NCBI RefSeq assembly: GCF_017873185.1 | Contig: NZ_JAGGJX010000001.1 | Span: 1,116,001 to 1,180,000, forward strand | DNA length: 64,000 nucleotides | DNA from: Metaclostridioides mangenotii | GTDB taxonomy: Bacteria > Bacillota > Clostridia > Peptostreptococcales > Peptostreptococcaceae | Direction of reading: 5' to 3' | In this document: piece after piece, positions 43,479 through 52,293 of the stretch | Layout of the letters: each line of letters opens with the position of its first letter | Position numbering within the stretch: the stretch's first letter is position 1 | The notes under the pieces: model-generated | The model's input: the letters and a program-made list of their open reading frames with translations, nothing else | What the model was told of the DNA's origin: nothing | Databases searched by the model: none | Translations under genes and position numbers: made by a program

Positions 43479-43736
43479 TGTCTCTCCCCCTATTAAGAGC
43501 ATACTTTTAAGTATTCAAACCATAGATTGTAGTCACTATAAGCCATCTCTAGAAATTATCTATCACTTCCAAGAATAATTGACATTGACCTTTGTAAAAT
43601 AAATACTTCTTCTTACATAAATAGTTCTTCTTTTTAATATATTTTCCTTTGAGAAATAATTTACTAATTCCTCCTTTATTTGACCTATATTAACTCTATA
43701 TCTATCTATATTTCCTCAATCCCTTTTATTCGCGTT

Positions 43737-43767
43737 TATATAGCATAAAAAACTTACTCTATGTCAA
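43737..43767 (-). promoter_or_regulatory. Possible promoter for the division cluster
   Basis: TTGACA (43762-43767) and TATATA (43737-43742) on the minus strand with a 19-bp spacer, slightly long. About 260 nt before the HlyD-like gene. The rest of the 43.5-43.85 kb gap holds an AAAGGAGG at about 43670 without a proper start codon after it, and nothing else I recognise. Confidence 0.4.
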
Positions 43768-43851
43768 TCAATTTATTATTTTATTTGTATAAAAAATTAT
43801 TAATGGTTTAACAGTGCTGTCTCATTGTTATTATTTAATGTAATAGGCAAC

Positions 43852-43874
43852 AAAAAAAGCCCCTTACCGGGGCT
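43852..43874 (-). terminator. Terminator after brnQ
   Basis: AGCCCC/GGGGCT stem (43858-43863 with 43869-43874) followed on the minus strand by seven U. Confidence 0.9.
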
Positions 43875-43922
43875 ATTATTATAGATTTGACAGTACTATG
43901 TTTTTTATTTCTAGTTAATCGA

Positions 43923-45215
43923 TTAGGCACCTGCCTTAGTTTTATTTGAGTTGCTATTAATAAATGCTCCGATTATCCCAAATATCAACGCTGGCACTAC
44001 CCAGTTGAAGCCTAGTCCAGTAAGAGGAAGCTTATTAACGAATCCGAAGTTTCCTGTCAAGCTGAATATTACATTTAGTGAACTCGTCACTAACGTAGCA
44101 TATGCTGCACCTTTAAAGGCATTGTCGTTTTTAATATAATCTCCAGCAAGTGTCATTAAAACTAGTACAAGAAGCACTGGATAAACTAATTGCAGTATTG
44201 GAACTGAGAATTGAATAATAAAATCAACGCCTAGATTTGCTATAACTGTACTCGCTACACATATACCTATAACATATTGTTCGTATGTGAATTTAGTTAT
44301 GCCTGCAAAGTAATTTGATATAGCAGAAGTAAGACCTATTGATGTAGTTAAACAAGCTAGAGCAACTATAACCCCTAATATAACCTTACCAGTATATCCA
44401 AAGATCAAATTGGTGATTTCGACTAACAAAGATGCCTGAGGAACGTCTGTACCAAACATTGTAGATACTGTTGATCCTAAGAATGCAAGACCCCCGTATA
44501 CAAGTCCTAAGAAGACACATGCAACAATACCCGATTTAATAGTCATACTTATCTTTTCTTTCTCATCAGTGTAACCTTTATGGGCTAGAGACAGTAGCAT
44601 AATCGTCGCCATAGATGCAGCCCCTAAAGCGTCCATTGTTTGATATCCCTGTTTAAATCCTTCTGCAAATAGATTTGTTTCTATCAATTGCCCAGGATTT
44701 GGATCTGCTATTGGAGATATGATTCCCTTAATTATTAGTATAAACAACACTAATAACAATGCAGGAGTTAAGAATTTCCCTATTATATCTATAACTTTAG
44801 ATCCCTTAATTGTAAGAACTAGTGTCAGTGCAAAGAATATAGCTGAAGCAAGTATCCTAACTAGACTTCCGTAATCGCCTATTATAGGCATTACACCCAT
44901 TTCATAAGTAGTAGCAGCTGTTCTAGGTATAACTAGAAGTGCAAGACACGATAGAGCTACAATACTGATTATTCTCGCTAAGGTTTTACCCGATCTAGAT
45001 AAAATATCATCTAGACTTCCAGAACACTTAGCAGATGCGATTATAACTAAAAGTGCAATACCTGCATCGGCAAGGACAAAGGCTACTATTGCTATTAGCC
45101 AACTCTGACCTGATACTAGACCTAAATATGGTGGAAACAGTAGGTTACCTGCGCCAAAAAACATTGAAAAAAGTGCAAATCCAACGATTATGATATCTTT
45201 CATCTGTTTGCTCAT
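43923..45215 (-). CDS. brnQ: Branched-chain amino-acid:cation symporter BrnQ
   Basis: Sodium- or proton-coupled importer of leucine, isoleucine and valine. The 430-aa membrane protein has about 12 hydrophobic segments and the LIVCS-family opening MKDIIIVGFALFSMFFGAGN, then LLFPPYLG. It is the last gene of the aminotransferase-ior-buk cluster, 27 nt after buk, so uptake is co-expressed with catabolism of the same amino acids. Confidence 0.93.
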   Translation of the reverse strand: MSKQMKDIIIVGFALFSMFFGAGNLLFPPYLGLVSGQSWLIAIVAFVLADAGIALLVIIASAKCSGSLDDILSRSGKTLARIISIVALSCLALLVIPRTAATTYEMGVMPIIGDYGSLVRILASAIFFALTLVLTIKGSKVIDIIGKFLTPALLLVLFILIIKGIISPIADPNPGQLIETNLFAEGFKQGYQTMDALGAASMATIMLLSLAHKGYTDEKEKISMTIKSGIVACVFLGLVYGGLAFLGSTVSTMFGTDVPQASLLVEITNLIFGYTGKVILGVIVALACLTTSIGLTSAISNYFAGITKFTYEQYVIGICVASTVIANLGVDFIIQFSVPILQLVYPVLLVLVLMTLAGDYIKNDNAFKGAAYATLVTSSLNVIFSLTGNFGFVNKLPLTGLGFNWVVPALIFGIIGAFINSNSNKTKAGA

Positions 45216-45242
45216 GTTTCTTCCCCCAATCCTTTAAAAAGG

Positions 45243-46319
45243 TTAATTTTTATTTTCTTTAAAATCCCAATAAGATTCTTCTTTTCTTAAAACTCTTAGT
45301 ACTCCATAAGCAAGCGATTCAAGTTCATTCTCACCAGGCATAACTTCGACATGAGATATAAACTTAACCTTTTTCTCAAGCTGAGATGTGAACTTTTCAG
45401 AATAAGCTATTCCACCCGTAACTATTATAGCGTCGACGTTGCCATCAACCACTGTAGCCATTTCTCCTATACCCTTGGCTATTTGATATATCATTGCATT
45501 GTATATTAATTTGGCTTTTTCATCGCCGTCTTCTATCATCTTTTCTACATCTCTTACATCAGCAGTATTTAAATGCGATACAATACCACCTTTTCCCCTG
45601 ATCAAGCTAAGAATCTCATGTTGACTGTACTCACCAGTAAAACACAATTTCACTAATTTAGTCCCAGGAACTCTACCAGATCTCTGAGGTGAAAACGGAC
45701 CTTCATCATCTGACAACATATCTACCATTCTTCCCTTTTCATGTAGGTATATAGTCGCTCCACCACCTATATGGGCTACAATTAAATTTAAGTCTTTGTA
45801 ATCTTTGCCTGAATGTTTGGCGTACTTTAAAGCCATTGCTCTTGTATTTAGTGCATGTCCTGTACTCGATCTCTCAATAGATGATATACCTGTAACTCTA
45901 GCGATATCCTCCATCTCATCCACAGCTACAGAATCGTATATGTAAGCATCTATATTTAGAGGTTTTGCTATTGAACTAGCTATAACAGCACCTAGGTTTG
46001 AAGCATGTTCTAAAGCTGGTCTATTTTCTAAATAATCTAACATCGCTTCATTTACTTTATAAGCCCCTGATTTTACAGGAGGAAGTGCTCCACCTCTTCC
46101 AACTACAGCACTTAAAGTATTTATATTAATATTGTTTTCCTCAAGAGATTTTAAAACAGAATCTTTTCTCATCTCAAATTGATCGAATACTTTTTCAAAT
46201 TTATCTACTTCTTCAGAAGAATACTCTATTGAGCTCGACATCTTCAAAATATCATTATCGTAAACAGCTATTTTTGTAGATGTTGATCCTGGGTTTATGG
46301 CTAAAATCCTATATGACAT
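45243..46319 (-). CDS. buk: Butyrate kinase (branched-chain fatty acid kinase)
   Basis: Makes ATP from acyl-phosphates in fermentation. The 358-aa ASKHA-fold protein opens YRILAINPGSTSTKIAVY and has AVVGRGGALPPVKSGAY, VAHIGGGATIYL and IVTGGIAYSEKF, all family signatures. No phosphotransbutyrylase gene is adjacent, so the acyl-phosphate supply must be encoded elsewhere. Beside an indolepyruvate oxidoreductase and BrnQ its likely substrates are isobutyryl-, isovaleryl- or 2-methylbutyryl-phosphate (inference). Confidence 0.93.
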   Translation of the reverse strand: MSYRILAINPGSTSTKIAVYDNDILKMSSSIEYSSEEVDKFEKVFDQFEMRKDSVLKSLEENNININTLSAVVGRGGALPPVKSGAYKVNEAMLDYLENRPALEHASNLGAVIASSIAKPLNIDAYIYDSVAVDEMEDIARVTGISSIERSSTGHALNTRAMALKYAKHSGKDYKDLNLIVAHIGGGATIYLHEKGRMVDMLSDDEGPFSPQRSGRVPGTKLVKLCFTGEYSQHEILSLIRGKGGIVSHLNTADVRDVEKMIEDGDEKAKLIYNAMIYQIAKGIGEMATVVDGNVDAIIVTGGIAYSEKFTSQLEKKVKFISHVEVMPGENELESLAYGVLRVLRKEESYWDFKENKN

Positions 46320-46351
46320 ATTTCTACTCCCTTTCAGTATTAATTAAGATA

Positions 46352-46394
46352 TTCTAATTCAAATATATTTATTTATGATATATTTGAATTAGAA
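46352..46394. repeat. 17-bp perfect inverted repeat between iorB and buk
   Basis: 46352-46368 is the exact reverse complement of 46378-46394, with a 9-nt loop. It is in the 224-nt gap just before buk. A-T rich, with no clear U-tract; it could reduce read-through into buk-brnQ or protect an RNA end. The rest of the gap is AT-rich and featureless. Confidence 0.65.
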
Positions 46395-46543
46395 TTTATC
46401 TCTAGATTTTTTTATAATTCTGTACACTTTTTATTATTTAAAGCTGCATATTATTTTTATTATATAATCTTGTATATTCTTTTCATTACTTTATGCTAAA
46501 TATATTTTTAATAAAATGCTGTATATACTTTATATTTATTTTA

Positions 46544-47119
46544 TTACTTAACAGCTAATTCCTTACCTAAATTGAAGGCCTCTATATTAATATCTATAAA
46601 TTTTTCTTTTACATTTTCTCTAATAATTTTTTCCCAATTAATATCTTCCAACTTCATTATTTTTACCAGACTTCCTAAAAGAATTATATTCATTACTTTA
46701 GAGTTACCTAGTTTCACAGCTTTTTCTCCAGCATCTATAACTGCAGCATTTAGTCTCTTTAACTCTTCATCGATATCTTTTTCAAAGTACTCTGCAGCTC
46801 CTGTCAAAACTGGTATCGAATTTATCCTAAAGTTATTTGAAATTATATGCCCATCTGGCTTTAGATACTCAACCCATCTAAGAGTTTCCATCTTTTCAAA
46901 AGAAACTAGGATATCTGCCCCTCCAACCTCTATAACTGGTGAGAAAACCTCTTTACCATATCTAACTTGAGAAGAAACTGATCCTCCTCTCTGGCTCATA
47001 CCATGAATTTCACTCATTTTCACATCGTATCCAGCTTCTAATAGACCTGTAGTTAAAAGCTTACTTGCAAGGATAGTTCCTTGACCACCAACACCTACCA
47101 AAAGTATACTCTTAGTCAT
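46544..47119 (-). CDS. iorB: Indolepyruvate:ferredoxin oxidoreductase, beta subunit
   Basis: Small subunit of the enzyme that oxidatively decarboxylates aryl-pyruvates to aryl-acyl-CoA, reducing ferredoxin. The 191-aa gamma-type domain begins SILLVGVGGQGTILASKLL and has MSEIHGMSQRGGSVSSQVRYG, both characteristic. It starts 1 nt after the iorA stop, giving equal expression. Confidence 0.94.
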   Translation of the reverse strand: MTKSILLVGVGGQGTILASKLLTTGLLEAGYDVKMSEIHGMSQRGGSVSSQVRYGKEVFSPVIEVGGADILVSFEKMETLRWVEYLKPDGHIISNNFRINSIPVLTGAAEYFEKDIDEELKRLNAAVIDAGEKAVKLGNSKVMNIILLGSLVKIMKLEDINWEKIIRENVKEKFIDINIEAFNLGKELAVK

Positions 47120-47120
47120 A

Positions 47121-48905
47121 TTAATTCTCCTCCTTAACTATTGCGTCTTTTGGACAAACTTGTGCACAGACATTACATCCAACACACTGTTCTCTATCTA
47201 TATTTGATTTTTTCTTTTCGTGATCAAATACTACCGCTGGACAACCTGTCTTAGTGCACATCTTACATCCTATGCAAAGATCGTGGTCTACTCTATTTTT
47301 AGTAGTGAACAAAGGTTTAAACTCCTCTTTATCTTCTTCAGAGAATTTTTTAAGAGCGCAAGGCCATCTAGTAATTATTACTGAAGGTTCATCTAGTGCT
47401 AATGCCCAGTCTAGTGTTTCATTTACTTCTTTTAGTATATTTGGATCTATAACTCTTATATGTTTGACACCGCAAGCTCTCACCATCGCTTCTATATCAA
47501 CTTCTGTAGTTGGATCTCCTTGAAGAGTATATCCTGTTCCTGGATTATCTTGATGGCCAGTCATTCCAGTTATTCTATTATCCAGAATTACAGATATTGT
47601 GTTTCCTTTATTGTAAACTACATCTAAAAGTGAATTGATTCCTGTGTGGAAGAATGTAGAATCACCTAAAACTCCTACGACTCTCTTCTTATTGTCTTTG
47701 TTCATATTAAATACTTTTTGAGCCCCATGTCCTGCACTCAAACTTCCACCCATACATATAATCCAGTCAAGTGAATTATAAGGACCTGCAAATCCTAGAG
47801 AATAACATCCTATATCTCCTGAAACAACTACATTCTTTCTCTTTCCTAGAGCATAGAAGAAACCTCTATGTGGACATCCTGCACAGAAACTTGGAGGTCT
47901 TGGAACAACTAAATCTTTCTTATAATCTATAGTCTCATTTGACTCCCCGTATAAAGATTTTCTTATAACATCTGGAGTCATTTCGCCATAAGGAGGGAAT
48001 ACATCCTTACCTATGCAATCGATTCCATTTGCCCTTAATTGTTCTTCTATAAACGGATCATTTTCTTCTATTACAAAAACTTTATCTACTTTGTTGGCAA
48101 ATTCCTTAAGTTTTTCTATAGGCATAGGATTAGTAAATCCTAACTTCATATATGAAACGCTGTCCCCAAATACTTCTTTCGCGAAATTATAGCACATTCC
48201 CGAAGTTACAACACCTATTTCTGTACTGTTAATCACAGAGAAATTTAAATTCGTTTTATTTGCGAATTCGTAAAGCTTTTTAGATCTCTCCTCTACAATA
48301 ACTCTTCTTTTTTGAGCAATTGCTGGAACAGTAACAGTTTTTTGAACATCTTTTATGTATTCTTTTATCTCTACTTCTTTTCTATCGTAACAATCCACAC
48401 CGCTCTTAGAATGAGCAAGTCTTGTAGTTGTTCTAACTAAAACTGGTGTATCAAATTCTTCACTTATTTCATAAGCAACTTTTATCATATCTTTTGCCTC
48501 TTGACTATTTGAAGGCTCAATAAGTGGAATTTTAGCAAACTTAGCATAGTTTCTATTGTCCTGTTCATTTTGAGATGAGTACATACCTGGCTCATCTGCC
48601 GATAACAATACCATTCCACCATTTACACCTATATACGAATATGTGAATAGAGGATCTGCTGCCACATTAACACCAACGTGCTTCATAGAAGCAAACGTTC
48701 TCGCTCCAGCTAGAGAACCTCCTACAGCAGCCTCGAGTGCAACCTTCTCATTCGGTGCCCACTCAGCCACTATATCGTCTTTATATAATGCTATATTCTC
48801 TAATATTTCAGTACTTGGAGTACCTGGATAAGCCGAAGCATATCTCACTCCCGCCTCATATACTCCACGAGCTATAGCTTCATTTCCTGTCATTAATTTT
48901 TTCAT
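47121..48905 (-). CDS. iorA: Indolepyruvate:ferredoxin oxidoreductase, alpha subunit
   Basis: Catalytic subunit, with thiamine diphosphate. I start at ATG 48905 (MKKLMTGNEAIARG) because GGAGG lies 8 nt before it. About 594 aa: pyruvate-oxidoreductase pyrimidine-binding domain (about 1-170), middle domain, TPP domain with SGDIGCYSLGF and VLGDSTFFHTGINSLLD, and a C-terminal ferredoxin module with two clusters, CIGCKMCTKTGCP and CVGCNVCAQVCP. Part of a Stickland-type oxidative branch with the upstream aminotransferase and downstream butyrate kinase. Confidence 0.94.
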   Translation of the reverse strand: MKKLMTGNEAIARGVYEAGVRYASAYPGTPSTEILENIALYKDDIVAEWAPNEKVALEAAVGGSLAGARTFASMKHVGVNVAADPLFTYSYIGVNGGMVLLSADEPGMYSSQNEQDNRNYAKFAKIPLIEPSNSQEAKDMIKVAYEISEEFDTPVLVRTTTRLAHSKSGVDCYDRKEVEIKEYIKDVQKTVTVPAIAQKRRVIVEERSKKLYEFANKTNLNFSVINSTEIGVVTSGMCYNFAKEVFGDSVSYMKLGFTNPMPIEKLKEFANKVDKVFVIEENDPFIEEQLRANGIDCIGKDVFPPYGEMTPDVIRKSLYGESNETIDYKKDLVVPRPPSFCAGCPHRGFFYALGKRKNVVVSGDIGCYSLGFAGPYNSLDWIICMGGSLSAGHGAQKVFNMNKDNKKRVVGVLGDSTFFHTGINSLLDVVYNKGNTISVILDNRITGMTGHQDNPGTGYTLQGDPTTEVDIEAMVRACGVKHIRVIDPNILKEVNETLDWALALDEPSVIITRWPCALKKFSEEDKEEFKPLFTTKNRVDHDLCIGCKMCTKTGCPAVVFDHEKKKSNIDREQCVGCNVCAQVCPKDAIVKEEN

Positions 48906-48935
48906 AATAAATTCCTCCATCACCTTATAAATTAA

Positions 48936-50195
48936 TTACATATTTCCACTTGCTACCATTTCTTCTAGTACGTTCTTTATGATTTTTGGTGAAGCTTTAC
49001 ATTTATCCTCTGCTACAGAGCAAATAGCAAACCTAACGCCCATTTCCAATGGAACTGCAAATAAATTATGTTTTGCCAATTCATCAACGACTGTCATTGG
49101 GTCATCACAAGGAATACTTATAAAGAATCCAACTCTGTAAGGCAGTATTTCAAGCCCTATTTTCTCAGCTTCATCTACAAAAGCCTTAGCTCGAACTTCT
49201 AATAACTTTTTGTACTTCTCTTTTTCAGCCTCATACGCAATCATCTTTTCTGGATTGTTAATTATATTCGACAATAATGTCATTGCACTTCTGTTACAGT
49301 TTGACCAAGTAGCTCTACAAGTGTGGGTACATGAGTAGTAGAATTCTTCAGCCACTTCTGAATTTGAGCTAATTCCAATTACAGCTCCCATTCTCATTCC
49401 ATACGCTGTAAATCCTTTCGACATACTGTATGCTACAATTGTAAAGATATTGTCTGGCAAATCTGAAAACTTCTTAAAGAAACCTCTACTTTGTTTATCA
49501 TCACCTGCATAATCAATATATGCTACATCTACTAAAAATATTATCTTCTTGTTATCATTTTTAGATACTTCTTTAGCAAGCCCTAAAATCTGATCCCACT
49601 CATCCTCAGTTACACTATAGCCTGTTGGATTGTGAGCTGGTGTGTTTATGATCGTAAATATTCTGTCTTGTTTCTGAGCTAAATTGAGGAAACTCTCTTT
49701 AAATGATGGAAAGTTAAATTCCCCATTTTCATCAAAGAGCTTATAAGTTACGACACCTCTACCACCCTCTTCAGCGATACTAGTATAAGAACCCCAGAAC
49801 CAGTCTGATGTAAGAACATTATCGCCATAATTAGTATAATTCCAAAGAGCTAGCTTAATCGCTCCACTTCCTCCAGGAGATGCCACTGCTTTTATATATC
49901 CATTTGGAGTATAATCTTTAAAACATGCTTTTTTTACTGCTTCAAGATAGTCTGGCTGACCTTCAATAGATGCATATGCGCAAAATTCGGCATTATCAAA
50001 TGATTTATATTCGTCGTACACAGTTTTAAATGCAACTATTTTTCCATCATCTTCAACAATCGAACCGAGTGTAGCGTTGATAACGTTTTCTCTGCCTAAC
50101 TTTTTTTCTGCTTCCTGTGCTCTTCCCGCTAAACCAAAGATTATATCCTTCTTTCTAGGCCATATTGCATGCTTTGCAGCCATACTTGAATTCAT
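48936..50195 (-). CDS. PLP-dependent aminotransferase (class I/II), aromatic or branched-chain
   Basis: Converts an amino acid to its 2-keto acid, feeding IorAB. The 419-aa fold-type I protein has INTPAHNPTGYSV, the DVAYIDYAG stretch and the PLP lysine in AYSMSKGFTAYGMRMG, near residue 264. It is first in the operon, 30 nt before iorA, and is preceded by AAAGGAGTGATTTTTT and a sigma-54 promoter. Substrate not determined; context suggests aromatic or branched-chain amino acids. Confidence 0.85.
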   Translation of the reverse strand: MNSSMAAKHAIWPRKKDIIFGLAGRAQEAEKKLGRENVINATLGSIVEDDGKIVAFKTVYDEYKSFDNAEFCAYASIEGQPDYLEAVKKACFKDYTPNGYIKAVASPGGSGAIKLALWNYTNYGDNVLTSDWFWGSYTSIAEEGGRGVVTYKLFDENGEFNFPSFKESFLNLAQKQDRIFTIINTPAHNPTGYSVTEDEWDQILGLAKEVSKNDNKKIIFLVDVAYIDYAGDDKQSRGFFKKFSDLPDNIFTIVAYSMSKGFTAYGMRMGAVIGISSNSEVAEEFYYSCTHTCRATWSNCNRSAMTLLSNIINNPEKMIAYEAEKEKYKKLLEVRAKAFVDEAEKIGLEILPYRVGFFISIPCDDPMTVVDELAKHNLFAVPLEMGVRFAICSVAEDKCKASPKIIKNVLEEMVASGNM

Positions 50196-50236
50196 AAAAA
50201 ATCACTCCTTTGTATAATAGTTTCATAATTTAAATG

Positions 50237-50253
50237 AGCAATTAGTATGCCAT
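50237..50253 (-). promoter_or_regulatory. Sigma-54 promoter for the aminotransferase-ior operon
   Basis: On the minus strand ATGGCATACTAATTGCT has GG and GC exactly 10 nt apart and matches the -24/-12 consensus well. The start would fall about 35-45 nt before the aminotransferase ATG. A sigma-54 activator gene (broken) lies just upstream. Confidence 0.8.
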
Positions 50254-50373
50254 CTATTGCTTTCTCTATTTAAACCTTAAATCTTTAATTAAATTTAGAC
50301 TTATATCTTATAATAATTAATGGATTATACAATTTTCTGAATCTTCCAATTTATGTGTTAAATAATTATTTTA

Positions 50374-50430
50374 AATAAAAAAAATAATGTTTAGATAAAT
50401 GAACAAATGTTAATTTATCTAAACATTATT
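50374..50430 (-). terminator. Terminator after the sigma-54 activator
   Basis: 18-bp perfect stem (50383-50400 with 50413-50430) followed on the minus strand by a long U-run. It separates the activator transcript from the operon it should control. Confidence 0.9.
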
Positions 50431-50481
50431 TGTAAAAAATCGTATAATCATAATTTTAAAGATTACTCAAGCTTTTAATTT

Positions 50482-52085
50482 TTATACATTTTGATTGTAC
50501 TTTTTCCAAAGAGACGTTCTACTTATACCTAAAATTTTTGCAATTTCATTTTTAGATAATCCCTGTTCTATCATCATATCTATTATTTTAACTTCAACTG
50601 ATTTCTGAATTTCCTTAATATCAATATTTAAACTATTTATATCGCCAACATCATATTCAGTCACTTCATTATCGACATTTTCATTTTTAACCACATAAAG
50701 AGAGCTACTTTTGTATTTACCTAATTTTATCTTCCCAGTAATTACATATTTTCTAGCAACATTTTTTAATTCTCTCACATTACCTGGCCAGTTGTAGTCA
50801 TTTAATATTTTTATCTCGTTATCAGTTAAATTGATCCCATTCACTCCATTCAATTTATCCATAGAATTTTCTAGCATAGTCTCATATACAAAATTTCTAA
50901 ATAAAAGCAATATATCCTTCTTCCTCTCCCTCAGAGGTGGAATATTTAATTCCAAACTGCTCAAACGATAGAATAAATCCGCTCTAAATAAACCCTGTTC
51001 AATTTTATCTATTAAATGCTCATTTGTTGCTGCAATAATTCTAATATCTAGAGGAATCAAATGATCTGATCCAATTCTCATTATCTGTCTCTCCTCTATA
51101 ACTCTAAGTAATTTCGTTTGAATACTTAGAGGAAGAGTATTTATTTCATCTAAAAATAACGTTCCCTTATTCGCCAGCTCAAATATACCGCGTTTTCCAC
51201 CTTTTCTCGCGCCCGTAAATGCACCTTCTTCATAACCAAAGAGCTCACTTTCCAGTAAACTTTCTGAAATAGCAGAGCAGTTTATTGGAACAAAATTATT
51301 CAAACCTCTCTTACTAATATCATGTATACTGTGAGCTATAATTTCTTTCCCCGATCCACTTTCTCCGTAAAGAAGAAGAGTATAATCAGTTTGTCCAACA
51401 ATTTTAGCTTCTTCTATAAATTCTTTTGTAACCCTATCTTTATATTTAAAATCCTGAAATGTATATCTAGAATTAAGTCCTTCTTTCCCCTGATCGAGAG
51501 CAATTACTTTACCATCCGCTGCTTTAAGTATGTTTTTGCTGTAGTTAATAACTTCTCTTATAGATTTTTCACCTACCTCGATAGCTTATTATCTATACCA
51601 TATTTTTCAGCTAAATCGCATACTTTACTCTCTCCAACTATAACAACTTCATTTTTTCGGTCTAAATACTTCAATAAACTGTTTTCTACTTCAGATTCAA
51701 GATCGAAGAAATCCTCCACGATGTCAATGTCTAATAATTCTTTCAACATCTTATAATCATAGTTTGTTTTATTATTATCTTTTATTAATACTACTGTCTT
51801 TAAATATTTTTTTGACTTATAAAGTGCCTTTAAAATATCTTCTGTTTTTAAATTTAAATTTATTATAGGCACACCAATCTTTTCAAAAGTTAAGTGATCA
51901 CCTCCACCTATAACAACAATCACGCCTGCACCCATATCTACAAGTCTCAAGACCTGTCCCTCAAATGTAATTTTATCTAAATCGCCAATTACTACATACC
52001 CTTGTTTTACATCACGTTTAAAAATTTCTTCTAATCTTACTCTTGACTCATTGCTACAGACTATTATACCGATCTTACTATTTAT
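50482..52085 (-). pseudogene. Sigma-54-dependent activator with PrpR-like N-domain, frameshifted
   Basis: Would control the adjacent sigma-54 operon. Piecing the frames together gives about 535 residues: an N-terminal PrpR_N-like sensory domain (from KIGIIVCSNESRVRLEEIF), then AAA+ with GESGSGKE, ESELFGYEEGAFTGA and LFLDEINTLPL, and a Fis-type HTH (KNEIAKILGISRTSLWKKY). Two lesions are visible. The frame breaks near 51586: GATAATAAGCTATCGAG needs one extra A to read DNKAIE. After AGGGAGGG (52091-52099) the codon at the expected start is ATA (52085-52083), with no ATG, GTG or TTG nearby. A shortened protein from an internal TTG is conceivable. Either a recent pseudogene or an assembly error. 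Confidence 0.8.
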
Positions 52086-52200
52086 AATAATCCCTCCCTA
52101 AAATCAATCTCCGATATCCTTATAAACGTTTACTAGGATGATATAAAAAAGATGTCAAGTGAATGTTTAATCTATACATAAACAATAGATTGTATAGATA

Positions 52201-52250
52201 AAAACAACCTCCCAATTAGTATAATTTTATTTTACACCAATCAGGAGGTT
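52201..52250 (-). terminator. Terminator after spoIVA
   Basis: AACCTCC (52206-52212) pairs with GGAGGTT (52244-52250), and the stem extends inward through about ten more pairs with wobbles; U-rich tail on the minus strand. Confidence 0.8.
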
Positions 52251-52293
52251 TACACAAAAATTTCAGGTATGCCATTTCTACAACAATCGACAA

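Noticed and set aside
43600-43690. A roughly 40-codon minus-strand frame after AAAGGAGG, ahead of the division cluster
   Set aside because: It has no ATG, GTG or TTG at the right distance (only ATT) and a Lys/Tyr-rich composition expected of AT-rich noise.
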